Shown: piece by piece, positions 1 to 8,335 of the stretch | Numbering within the stretch: the stretch's first letter is position 1 | Layout of the letters: each line of letters starts with the position of its first letter | Source of the DNA: a virus | Reading direction: 5' to 3' (one strand) | Virus record (IMG/VR): IMGVR_UViG_3300033821_000103 | Coordinates: 1 to 36,563 of that record | DNA length: 36,563 bases | Made by a program: the position numbers and the translations under genes | Notes under the pieces: generated by a model | The model's input: only the letters and a program-made list of their open reading frames with translations | What the model was told of the DNA's origin: nothing | The model's database searches: none

Positions 1-803
1 GCCCAGAGAGTTTGTATTGCTTTCCACGGATTATCCCCAAAGCCCTTGATACCGGAGAGATAAGTAGAATCTTTTTGTTTCTCCTGATCTGCTTGTAACT
101 TCCTCAATTCGATTAAAGCCTTAGAAACAGCATCCCTATGCTTTTTTAAATCATCGAGCGAAAACCCTCTCAGACTATTCTTAAATAACTCAAACTCTTG
201 AGTTGCTCTCCTCGCTTTCTCTTCAGAGTCATCAAAAAACTTCAACAATCCTGCACCCACACCAACAGCAGCTCCCAACCCCAGGGCAACTCCGCCGCTT
301 TCCACTCCTATCATCGTCAGCATTGTCGCAAAGCCGAAGCCGCTCATCGCGCCTTCCTTCAGCGTGCCGGTAAAGAGTTTCGTTTTCTTATCGCCGCCTT
401 CAGTAGCATCGCCGGTGGACCCGAGCGACATGGCAAGGAAGCTCATCGCCATCATCATGTGACTTGCCTCGCGGCGCACACCGCGTATCGATCCTTCGTG
501 CGCGGCGTTCACCACCGTATTCTTTTGCGATTTTCCGGCAATCGTATCTAATGGCGCACCCATGCCCTGCATCTGCTGGCCGGTAATCTGCGCTTCGATT
601 CCTACAGCTTTCATCTGCTGCTCGATGCGCTGCAGCTCGGCTTCAATCGGCTTCATATCCGGAACTGCCTCGCCGGCAAGGAGCGGCTTGAGTTGCTGCC
701 CCGCCTGCCCGGTCATTGTCAGCATCGATTTCAACCCGGCTGCGTAAGGAGCCAGGTCAATTGTGAATGTGACTTTAAACGTATTTTGAGCGACGTCTTG
801 CAT
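1..803 (-). CDS. Tail tape measure protein, N-terminal part (cut by window edge)
   Basis: Reading the minus strand from the ATG at 803 gives an open frame with no stop to base 1, so at least 267 residues are present and the gene continues to the left. It begins MQDVAQNTFKVTFTIDLAPY. It then has Gln/Met-rich helical sequence, a Gly/Ala/Met-rich hydrophobic stretch around residues 150-190 and a charged, coiled-coil-like segment after residue 190. Tape measure proteins set tail length and typically alternate helices with hydrophobic patches. Position supports the call: it lies two bases after the stop of the frameshifted tail chaperone, the order seen in lambda (G, GT, H). No strong Shine-Dalgarno precedes it, so translational coupling to the chaperone is likely. 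The family is inferred from order and composition, not from a motif. Confidence 0.75.
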   Translation of the reverse strand, partial: MQDVAQNTFKVTFTIDLAPYAAGLKSMLTMTGQAGQQLKPLLAGEAVPDMKPIEAELQRIEQQMKAVGIEAQITGQQMQGMGAPLDTIAGKSQKNTVVNAAHEGSIRGVRREASHMMMAMSFLAMSLGSTGDATEGGDKKTKLFTGTLKEGAMSGFGFATMLTMIGVESGGVALGLGAAVGVGAGLLKFFDDSEEKARRATQEFELFKNSLRGFSLDDLKKHRDAVSKALIELRKLQADQEKQKDSTYLSGIKGFGDNPWKAIQTLW

Positions 804-805
804 GG

Positions 806-1099
806 CTATAATCGGTCGTTAAGAATTGTTGCAATCAGTGAATATGGGTTCTCGATGCCCTCAAGCTTGATAATCTCGTCGCGCCGGTATTCGATGATAA
901 CAACGGCATACTCAATGGTCTGCGAGTACGTCCACCGCGAATAGATCTCGCGATAGAAGAGCGGGTTGCCCTTCGCGAGCTTGAGGATAAGTTTTTTCTG
1001 GTGATCGATGAAATCAAAATTACTTGCTTCAACGGTTTTTACTCCCGGGGAGTCGCCAAGTTTCGCACGGGCACGAGAAAGATCCCGGCCAATTGCCCG
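806..1099 (-). CDS. Tail assembly chaperone, frameshift-encoded second part (GT-like extension)
   Basis: This 97-codon frame has no usable start codon of its own. Its upstream limit is an in-frame TGA directly before the slippery run, and it stays open to TAG at 806-808. The reading is protein-like (for example SNFDFIDHQKKLILKLAKG, then PLFYREIYSRWTYSQTIEYA). It lies in the -1 frame of the preceding gene. A slip at T TTT TTC would join residues 1-99 of that gene to this segment, giving a protein of about 196 residues. Lambda gpGT and Mu gp41/42 are made this way: the longer form binds the tape measure protein during tail assembly. The tape measure start follows after two bases. Seen: frames and heptamer. 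Inferred: that the shift occurs. Confidence 0.85.
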   Translation of the reverse strand, partial: RAIGRDLSRARAKLGDSPGVKTVEASNFDFIDHQKKLILKLAKGNPLFYREIYSRWTYSQTIEYAVVIIEYRRDEIIKLEGIENPYSLIATILNDRL

Positions 1100-1395
1100 A
1101 AAAAATCATTCATCGCCCGCCCCATCACGCTCAGGTCGTGCTGTTTTGAAAAATCAATATCGTCCGCGCCGCCGATGAAGATGATGCCGCACATCTTCTC
1201 GCGTTTCTCCGGGTCCAGCGTTACGTCCATCTTGCGGACGGCGCCCAATACCGCATTTTCATCGCGCATCATTTCTTCGAATGATTTGAATCCGAGCATC
1301 TCCAGCGCCTGGCCGGTGAGATCGTTAAAGGGAGGGTTCAGCGTCTTCGTTATCGTGCCGCCGCCTGTTTTTGGAAATTCGTGAGTTACCGCCAT
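1039..1395 (-). CDS. Tail assembly chaperone, short form (G-like)
   Basis: This 118-residue protein sits between the giant tail ORF and the tape measure gene, the usual place of the gpG-type chaperone that keeps tape measure protein soluble. The start is supported by GGAG about nine bases upstream of the ATG at 1395. I recognise no named domain. The N-terminus (HEFPKTGGGTITKTLNPPFN) resembles the beta-strand-rich start of many tail chaperones, and the rest is mixed alpha/beta. The T TTT TTC heptamer lies at codons 98-99, so most ribosomes should finish this short form while a minority make the fusion with the 806-1099 frame. The call rests on position and on the frameshift architecture. Confidence 0.75.
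   Translation of the reverse strand: MAVTHEFPKTGGGTITKTLNPPFNDLTGQALEMLGFKSFEEMMRDENAVLGAVRKMDVTLDPEKREKMCGIIFIGGADDIDFSKQHDLSVMGRAMNDFFGQLAGIFLVPVRNLATPRE
1099..1105 (-). promoter_or_regulatory. Programmed -1 frameshift site, T TTT TTC
   Basis: The minus-strand heptamer fits X XXY YYZ in the frame of the upstream gene (codons 98-99, Phe-Phe). The -1 frame opens exactly here, because its last stop (TGA) abuts the heptamer. A 6-bp inverted repeat begins at the last base of the heptamer: CGGGCA (minus, plus positions 1094-1099) pairs with TGCCCG (1068-1073). It could form a stem just downstream that stimulates shifting. Confidence 0.8.
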
Positions 1396-1516
1396 ATAAT
1401 TATTTCTCCTTTTTGTTTTAAAAACCCCCTCTTAATCTCCCCCTTTAACAAGGGGGAATATCCGACCCCCTCTTGTTAAAGAGGGGGAAGGGGGTGATTT
1501 GATGAGGGTGAGTTAT
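1396..1516. repeat. Palindromic mini-repeats between tail genes
   Basis: Two GC-rich palindromes lie in tandem: one around 1436-1457 with stems CCCCCTT/AAGGGGG, and one at 1466-1487 with stems CCCCCTCTT/AAGAGGGGG, separated by about ten bases. They belong to the family seen at many gene junctions in this window. Either could fold in RNA and partly terminate or process the tail transcript. No gene is seen here apart from the ribosome binding site of the chaperone gene at its left edge. Confidence 0.7.
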
Positions 1517-4500
1517 TTAAATCGCCGGGGTCGGATACGTCCCCTTCGTTGAATTATAAAATTTCTTTACTCTCTCCGGGCTCCATGCAGTTCCTCGGAT
1601 CGCAAAAGCGCTGCCAACCGATCCCTGCATGCCGTAACCGATCTTCACCTCGTTCGCATTGTCGCCGATTGCCGCCAGCGCCGAGATGTCCACCGTACCG
1701 ACCGGCGCGCCATCAATATAGAGCGTTGCCGCTCCGCCGTTCTTCAGCGTTGCAACGACGCAATGCATGGCGTCATCGATCACGGTTGCCGAGCTGGTAA
1801 TCGTTACGCTCGAACCGGATGTGACCGTTAATTTTAGTTTGCCGACGAGCGTATCGATTGTTGATAAGAGGATCTTGCCGTTCTGCAGGGAGACGATCTG
1901 CCGGTCGGTCGATTGCAATGCCGGCTTCTTGAACCAGATAATAATTGTCGCATCCGCCGTGCCGATGATTTCCTTTCCGGTAAGTTGTGCGGAGGGGATA
2001 TCGATGAAGTCTCCTGCATCGGCAAATCCGTGCGTTACGCCGTCCGCTCCCCAGAACCCCGCGCCGGGAGAGACAGGGGAAATTGCAAGCTCATCGTTGC
2101 CGATATCCAAAATGGTATTTGTTGCCCTGCCTTTGCCTAACTCCGGGGCAATCAGCCACATCATGCCGGTGGGATCGAACCACCCGCGCATCGCCCACAT
2201 GCCTTCGCTCACTCTGCCGGCGAACGTGGAATATTTTATCAGCGCGCGGTTTGCCTTCTTGCGCGCGTTCGAGCCGTGATAGCCTATTGTGGCGTTCGTA
2301 TCCCGGATGACAATTGTCTGGTCCGGATTGACGATCCAGAGATGCGCGCCGGTGAAATCGATATCATCCTGGTCTTGCAATTCGGCAAGCGAGGTCTGGA
2401 GCATCTCCGCCGAGGTGACGATATCGACGCCCATTTCTATCGGGCGGCCATCCTGGTCATTCTCGCCTGCCGGAGTGCCGTTGTTCAGCAATGTATCCTG
2501 CGCGATGATGCCGACGTTGCGGAGTGACTTATCGGATTTTTTGTAAATAACAAGATCAGCGCCGCCGCTGATAATATTTTCCGGGTTTCGGTTCATGGTT
2601 TTCTTCCTGACAAAAGTGGAAACAATCGAATGGTTTGCAGTAATGTAATTGAACTGATAAAATGGAACGGGACCAACCGGCTCGTTATCGACCAGCACCT
2701 GATGGATGCTGTAACCCCGATTGGGAGTGATAAAGAACGACTGGCTGCCGCCGACCTGAACCGGGATAACTCCGCGCGGAAAAATGCTGCCATTAATTCC
2801 GGAGTCGGCGAGGATGAGATATGTTGTCGGCTCAAAGTTCGCCACAATCGTGTGGTCTTCGGTCACGTTCGTAAATTCGTAGCTTTCTGCCGCGTCGCAG
2901 ACAACGCCATCGATGATTAATTCCGACACCGCGTAGCCTTCATCCGGAGTGATAGTATATGATTGCGTGCCGCCGTCATCGACTTCGGTCGCTCCATCCG
3001 GAGATATGTCGCCGTGTAAGCCGGCTGAAGAGGTGATGACAGGAGCGGGGAAGCTGCGGTACATTTTTGTGTTCGCCGTCGCCGATGAGGGAATCACCAC
3101 AGTCTCAGCGTCCCAGATATATCCGGAGCCTAACGTGTCATCGATCCTGCTGTTCTCTTTGAACGTCAAACATCCGTCAAACGATTGTAGGAGAACGCCC
3201 TCGGCGGTGATTATCATCGCATTCAGGCTATCAAATATTTTTATCATTGTGAACGCAAGCCCGAGGTGGATAAGCGTCCAATTCGCTCCGGCATCGTTCG
3301 TGATTCCGATGAATGATCCGCCATTTTCAGGTCCGGCGATCCATCCATTGTTTGCGTCGATGAAATGAATAAAATCAAATACGGGGTATCCTTGCCATGA
3401 TGGCGTTATATCGTTCCAGATCGTCCCTCCGTTCAGCGATCTGTGAACATGCCAATCGCCTGCGATGTAGATCTCGTTCGCAGTCCTCATCTGAACACAG
3501 TGATTTTTATTTCCAGTCGGGGGCGTCAATGTTGTCCAGCTTGAACCGGCATTTGTCGTTTTTGCAATAAAAGTATTATCATACCCAACTATTGTTCCGT
3601 TATTCGCATCGAAGAAATCGCAATCAGAAATGTATGTTGAAACGCCGTGTTCAATCACATTATATAACGATACGATTGTCCCATTCTGAATGATAAACGG
3701 TTCGGCGCACATAAGAACAACTGACCCATTCGTCATCTTTTTTAAATTGCCAAGATGCTGCAGATCCAAACCCTCGAGTTGTTGCCAAGTCCGTCCGCGA
3801 TTTATGCTTATTGCAATATAATTGTCGCTATAAGACGGATAAAGCATTACTCCATTAAGTCCATTGAAAGCAACCCACGGGTTTCCCGTTGAGATCGGCT
3901 TGCCAATCTGGTACCAGTTTAATGCGCCGGCGGAAACGAGCGGATAGACCGGTTTGCTAAAGGACTCAAGGTAATTCGCATCACCGCTATAATGCGCGGT
4001 GATTTTCAAAATCATTGCAATCGTAATATCCGCTTCGCCGTTTTCATCCAGATCAATCGCATCCTGGTCAACTCCATCCACGGTGAATACAACATTGCCG
4101 GTCGGTTTGACGGGGGTTGATTTCGAGTTCACGACCGTGGCGCGGTAGGTTATCGTACTGCCATTGATGATCCGGCTGATCGTTGTAATGGCAGTTATCG
4201 GGTCAATCGAAAATCCCCAGGCATTTGAATCTCCGCCTCCGCCGGAATTGAAGACGGTTATATCAAATATTCCTGATACCATTAAGCAACTCGCCGGAAC
4301 AAGGGCCGTAAGCTGCGTCATGCTGACGAATGTTGTCGTGAGGTCGTTGCCATTGAAACGCACTGTTGATTGCCCGTTGACAAAATTTGTCCCATCAATG
4401 GTGATGGTGAAATCAGGATCGCCGACCACCTTTATATCGGGATGAATATTCGTAATTGTCGGCTCCGATGAACTCGCATCAGCCCCAAACATCACCACAA

Positions 4501-7500
4501 TGGTGTGATCGTCGGTTACGTTATCGAACTGGTAGCTTGACCCCGGCGCAACATAAACGCTATCAACCGTCACAGTTGCGACGTGATATCCGCTGTCCGG
4601 GGTAAAACTAAAAAGCTGGCTGTCTCCATCTGTCACCGCAGTCGATCCACTCGGGCTTATCGAGCCGTGGCTCCCTCCGGATGCCGTGATGTGATGAATC
4701 GGCTTTGCCGCAAATGTCACCACAATCGTATGCGTCGCGCTGATATTGCTGAATGTATAGGTGAGCCTGCTCGATATCGGCGTGCCGTCGATCTGTATCA
4801 CGTCCACTTTGTAGCCGTTCGACGGCGTAATCGTGTATGTCTGCGATTGGCCATATGTCTTTACCGTATCTCCTGCGGGGGATATTGTCCCATGCGACCC
4901 TGCTGTTGCATGGATCGTGTAGGTGTCGACCGCAAACGTGACGCTGATCGTATGCGCCGCCGTTATATTGCTGAACGTATACGATGTAATCGCTCCCTGG
5001 GAGACGCTATCCACGAGCACGTCGGCAACGTGGTAGCCGGTTGCAGGAGTGATTGTAAATGCGCGGCTTGCGCCATAGTTCACGCTCACCGATCCGCTCG
5101 GGCTTATTGAACCGTTCGCGCCGGCAGAAGCGGTAATCGCATAAGTGTTTATTGCAAACGTAACGCTGATCGTATGGTCAGCCGTCACGTTGCTGAAGGT
5201 ATAACTCGATTGAGCGCCGACTGAAACGCCGTCAACCAGCACATCAGCAACGTGATATCCTATTGAGGGAGTGAATGTAAACTGCTGAGATCCCGCGTCG
5301 GCAACAATAGCGGCGCCGGAAGGAGAGATAGAGCCGTTGCTCCCTGCGCTGGCATTGATTGTATGCGTAACTGCGGCGGAACTTGAACTCAAAAGCTGGA
5401 AGTTATCGAATCTTGCAGGTGTTGTAAAGACCGCGCCGCGAATCCAGAAGTACCAGCTCGTCGGGTTATAGGCTGTATCCGCGTACGAGAGCACTTCTAC
5501 ATTATTGACAAATACTTTCATCGTTGAACTTGCGTCGTCAACCACGATGAACTTCACAACGTCGCCGGCAACAACCGGGTAACTCGTCGTCGATACGAGC
5601 GTGGTATTATTCACGCCGTTCACGATCCGCTCGATGGCAAGAGTGGTATTCGAGCCGGGATTATCGATCATTTTAAATCGGTATCCATTGCCCGTTGAAA
5701 GGTCTTTACTCTGCATTCTCGCGTAGATAAAGAGCATGGAATACGAGCCGCTGCCGGGCTTTTGCAAAATGGTGAGCGCAACGCCGGAGCCCTTGGTCAT
5801 TAATTGATTCCAGGCAATGCCGCCGAAGTTATTCACGCCCGCGCCGCTGTACGCCTGAATTGCATTGCTCACAACCGCCATCGATCCGCTTGAAGGCTGA
5901 TTGAGAAGCGGCGTCCAGTTCAATCCGGCCACCGGGTTTTCATTTGCCCGGTCAAACGTATCCGAGGCAATCACATTATATGTGACCGCGATATTACGGA
6001 CGATGACCGATACCTGCACCGTTGTGCTGTTCGCGGCAGCATCGCGCGCGGTTGCCGTGAGCGTGTACGTGCCGTTCACCTGGTTAAGCGTGTTCCACTG
6101 CAAATTATAGGGAGCCGCAGTAACTTCTGCGCCGAGATTGGTTCCGTTGAGCTTGAACTGTACGCCCACGACTCCCACATTATCTGACGCCGTCGCACTG
6201 ATTGTTTGCGTGCCGGATACCGTGGTGCCATCGACCGGGCCGTTAAGCACTATTGTTGGCGCCTGCGTATCGGGCGTGTTGGATATCGTCACGCCAATAG
6301 ATGCGCTGGCAGTGTTGCCTGCCGCATCGCGCGCCGTTGCGCTCAGCGTGTATCCGCCGTTGCCCTGCTGCGCGGTGTTGTATGAAATCGTATAGGGTGA
6401 CGCCGTCACTTCCGTGCCGATGTTATCTCCGCTGAGCATCGCCTCGAGCGCGGGAAGAATCTTAGCAGCCATAAATTGTGATCCCGCGTCGTTCGGGTGG
6501 ACGTTCGTCGGCGCGTCCTCGTACATCGTGCTCATGTTAAAGCCGGTCGCCATATCGACAACCACGATTGGCGACTGTGATGTTGCTTTGCTAAGCGCCC
6601 ATGCGGGGATTGCCGCGTCGAGCGCAGTTGTCGCTGCCAGCTCTGCCGATGAGCCATCCATCGGGATGATCTGGCACAGGATTACTTTTACATTCGGGTT
6701 GAGCGAACGGACCGCATCGATCATCGTGCCGTAATCGGCAAGCGTCTGCGTAATCTGCGCCGTTGTTGCGCCGTTCCAGAAATTATTCGTGCCGGCATGG
6801 ATGCAAACGATATCGGGTACGTTGCCTGCCGAAAGAAGCGTGGCAAGCCAGCCGGGCAATCCGGACGCGAGCTGCGCGGAGTTGTATCCGCTGTGTCCTT
6901 CGAGATCCTGATAATACGCCGTGCCGTTGTACGTTACGCCCTGGCCGCCGTTGGTGACTGCGGTACCGACGTAAACGAAATTCGTGTAGCCTGCTGCGCG
7001 GAGATATTCGTACAGCGCGGGCGGGTAATGCGTGGCAGCGGTGATTGAATCGCCGAGCATCATCACTTTGTATGCGGCAGTCTTTTTCAGTTTGAACTGA
7101 ACGCCCACAACGCCAACGTCGTCGGATGCTGAAGCGGTCAGAGTTGCAATGCCGGAGAGTGACGCGTTGTTCGCCGGAGTTGTGATGCTCACAGTCGGCG
7201 CTGTGGTATCGGGAGCGAGCCCGTTTATTGCCGCCTTAACGGTTTGCGCGAGGATATCGCGCTGGCCGACTGCCTGATTCTTCCGGTATCCTCCGGCGAT
7301 ATCCCAAATGATGATTCCGCCGACACCCTTCGCTGCGGCATACGCGACCTTTGCTTTGATCGTCGTCTCATCGTCGTATGTGATGAACTTCGGCGACGTG
7401 CCGGTGATGGAAAGATACGTTGCCTGCGCTGTGGCGTCCCACTTGTTATTCGCGGCGGAGAAGTAATTATCCATGATTGAATAATACGGCACATTCGACG

Positions 7501-8215
7501 CGACACCCGTTACGCCGCTCCAGATATATCCGTACCAGTCGATGCCGATACCGAGCTTTGCATAGGGAGCTCCAGCCGCGTGCCATTGTTCAACGATGCC
7601 ATTGACGGAGATATTGCCTTCCTGGCCGGGCACCTCGCCGTTTTCATAGATTGCGCTGTTGTGCCACGACACCCATCCTGAATACGCGCCGGTTGCCAGA
7701 TCGTATGTCATGAGATTGACCTGGTCAAACTTCGCGTAGAGCGGAGCAAGAACGGAAGGATCCCAGGCGTTCGCAGTCGTTAATAAATACGGTCCTCCGG
7801 ATGCGGCGTCCATTGCCGTGCGGAGATTGGTGATGAATGAAACGAGATTCGTTGTGGAGTTCTCTTCGTAATCGACATCGATGCCATCGTAGCCATACGT
7901 CTTCATGAACGTGACGAGGTTCGCGATGAACGTCGCCTGGTTTGCCGAAGAGATTGCCGATGGGAAGTTGGGTGAGTTGTATCCGCCGATGCAGATGAGG
8001 ACCTTCTTGCCGGCCAGGTGGGTGGCGTTGACAATCGACGTGATGCGCGATGTATCGCCCGCGTTCGGGATGATGGAATTGCCGGAAGCGTTGAGCGATC
8101 CGTCCGCGTTCGGAATAAGAGAGAAATGAACGATGTGCGTGAAGACGGAAAAATCAATCGCGCTCACCGGGCACTGGTCAATTCCCCAGCCGGTGTAATA
8201 TCCTGTTACCCACAT
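1517..8215 (-). CDS. Giant virion protein: GH18 chitinase-like, SGNH esterase-like, Ig, InlB-type repeats, lectin (tail)
   Basis: 2232 residues with no signal peptide, as expected of a virion part. Domains in order: GH18 fold 1-335 with DGIDVDYE at 110-117 (catalytic Glu117); Ig-like 336-650 carrying an inserted SGNH/GDSL hydrolase at about 378-597 (GDS at 388-390, GTNN at 475-478, HPND from His573; the Asp usual three before this His is Thr570); Ig-like 651-740; concanavalin-like sandwich 741-945; four InlB-type 'GxxGSISPSG...GYHVxxVxVD' repeats 950-1244; IPT/TIG 1252-1335; Ig-like group 3 1340-1425; YCF48/BNR-like propeller 1430-1720; two more InlB-type repeats 1726-1868; a phage-like segment from Met1874; LamG-like lectin at about 2030-2220. 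The likely role is binding and cutting surface polysaccharide during adsorption. It occupies the tail-tube position just upstream of the chaperone pair. Domain calls are from motifs read by eye. Confidence 0.85.
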   Translation of the reverse strand: MWVTGYYTGWGIDQCPVSAIDFSVFTHIVHFSLIPNADGSLNASGNSIIPNAGDTSRITSIVNATHLAGKKVLICIGGYNSPNFPSAISSANQATFIANLVTFMKTYGYDGIDVDYEENSTTNLVSFITNLRTAMDAASGGPYLLTTANAWDPSVLAPLYAKFDQVNLMTYDLATGAYSGWVSWHNSAIYENGEVPGQEGNISVNGIVEQWHAAGAPYAKLGIGIDWYGYIWSGVTGVASNVPYYSIMDNYFSAANNKWDATAQATYLSITGTSPKFITYDDETTIKAKVAYAAAKGVGGIIIWDIAGGYRKNQAVGQRDILAQTVKAAINGLAPDTTAPTVSITTPANNASLSGIATLTASASDDVGVVGVQFKLKKTAAYKVMMLGDSITAATHYPPALYEYLRAAGYTNFVYVGTAVTNGGQGVTYNGTAYYQDLEGHSGYNSAQLASGLPGWLATLLSAGNVPDIVCIHAGTNNFWNGATTAQITQTLADYGTMIDAVRSLNPNVKVILCQIIPMDGSSAELAATTALDAAIPAWALSKATSQSPIVVVDMATGFNMSTMYEDAPTNVHPNDAGSQFMAAKILPALEAMLSGDNIGTEVTASPYTISYNTAQQGNGGYTLSATARDAAGNTASASIGVTISNTPDTQAPTIVLNGPVDGTTVSGTQTISATASDNVGVVGVQFKLNGTNLGAEVTAAPYNLQWNTLNQVNGTYTLTATARDAAANSTTVQVSVIVRNIAVTYNVIASDTFDRANENPVAGLNWTPLLNQPSSGSMAVVSNAIQAYSGAGVNNFGGIAWNQLMTKGSGVALTILQKPGSGSYSMLFIYARMQSKDLSTGNGYRFKMIDNPGSNTTLAIERIVNGVNNTTLVSTTSYPVVAGDVVKFIVVDDASSTMKVFVNNVEVLSYADTAYNPTSWYFWIRGAVFTTPARFDNFQLLSSSSAAVTHTINASAGSNGSISPSGAAIVADAGSQQFTFTPSIGYHVADVLVDGVSVGAQSSYTFSNVTADHTISVTFAINTYAITASAGANGSISPSGSVSVNYGASRAFTITPATGYHVADVLVDSVSQGAITSYTFSNITAAHTISVTFAVDTYTIHATAGSHGTISPAGDTVKTYGQSQTYTITPSNGYKVDVIQIDGTPISSRLTYTFSNISATHTIVVTFAAKPIHHITASGGSHGSISPSGSTAVTDGDSQLFSFTPDSGYHVATVTVDSVYVAPGSSYQFDNVTDDHTIVVMFGADASSSEPTITNIHPDIKVVGDPDFTITIDGTNFVNGQSTVRFNGNDLTTTFVSMTQLTALVPASCLMVSGIFDITVFNSGGGGDSNAWGFSIDPITAITTISRIINGSTITYRATVVNSKSTPVKPTGNVVFTVDGVDQDAIDLDENGEADITIAMILKITAHYSGDANYLESFSKPVYPLVSAGALNWYQIGKPISTGNPWVAFNGLNGVMLYPSYSDNYIAISINRGRTWQQLEGLDLQHLGNLKKMTNGSVVLMCAEPFIIQNGTIVSLYNVIEHGVSTYISDCDFFDANNGTIVGYDNTFIAKTTNAGSSWTTLTPPTGNKNHCVQMRTANEIYIAGDWHVHRSLNGGTIWNDITPSWQGYPVFDFIHFIDANNGWIAGPENGGSFIGITNDAGANWTLIHLGLAFTMIKIFDSLNAMIITAEGVLLQSFDGCLTFKENSRIDDTLGSGYIWDAETVVIPSSATANTKMYRSFPAPVITSSAGLHGDISPDGATEVDDGGTQSYTITPDEGYAVSELIIDGVVCDAAESYEFTNVTEDHTIVANFEPTTYLILADSGINGSIFPRGVIPVQVGGSQSFFITPNRGYSIHQVLVDNEPVGPVPFYQFNYITANHSIVSTFVRKKTMNRNPENIISGGADLVIYKKSDKSLRNVGIIAQDTLLNNGTPAGENDQDGRPIEMGVDIVTSAEMLQTSLAELQDQDDIDFTGAHLWIVNPDQTIVIRDTNATIGYHGSNARKKANRALIKYSTFAGRVSEGMWAMRGWFDPTGMMWLIAPELGKGRATNTILDIGNDELAISPVSPGAGFWGADGVTHGFADAGDFIDIPSAQLTGKEIIGTADATIIIWFKKPALQSTDRQIVSLQNGKILLSTIDTLVGKLKLTVTSGSSVTITSSATVIDDAMHCVVATLKNGGAATLYIDGAPVGTVDISALAAIGDNANEVKIGYGMQGSVGSAFAIRGTAWSPERVKKFYNSTKGTYPTPAI
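2594..2611 (-). promoter_or_regulatory. Internal ribosome binding site and start (Met1874) within the giant tail ORF
   Basis: On the minus strand AGGAAG lies six bases before the ATG at 2596. Initiation here would give a 359-residue protein (1517-2596) that begins MNRNPENIISGGADLVIYKK and ends in the LamG-like domain. Everything upstream of this Met is repeat and enzyme domains. Everything downstream up to residue 2020 looks like a compact phage structural domain. The AGG AAG also encodes Arg-Lys, so chance cannot be excluded. Confidence 0.45.
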
Positions 8216-8335
8216 GATGATGGCCCTTTAAAAAGTGTTTTTTAACTCCCCCATCCCCCTCTTACGAAGAGGGGGCGCAATTATAATCAAGTCTTCCCGT
8301 CTCTCATCAATGAGGGACGGGAAGAATAGAGGGGG
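8216..8335. repeat. Palindromic mini-repeats
   Basis: Two hairpins: 8255-8275 (CCCCCTCTT/AAGAGGGGG) followed by GCGCAATTATAA, and 8293-8324 (CTTCCCGTC.../...GACGGGAAG). The same core followed by GCGCAATTATAA recurs at 22295-22325, which shows that the repeat unit is longer than its stem. Confidence 0.7.

Noticed and set aside
835-1032. 65-codon minus-strand frame (Ser/Arg-rich)
   Set aside because: Shadow of the frameshifted chaperone extension at 806-1099, whose reading is clearly protein-like in another frame.
1423-1495. CRISPR-like or tandem repeat array
   Set aside because: Only two different palindromes, no regular spacers; they belong to the dispersed mini-repeat family.
4583-5110. 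175-codon plus-strand frame rich in Cys and Arg
   Set aside because: Antisense shadow of the InlB-type repeat region; its repetition mirrors those repeats.
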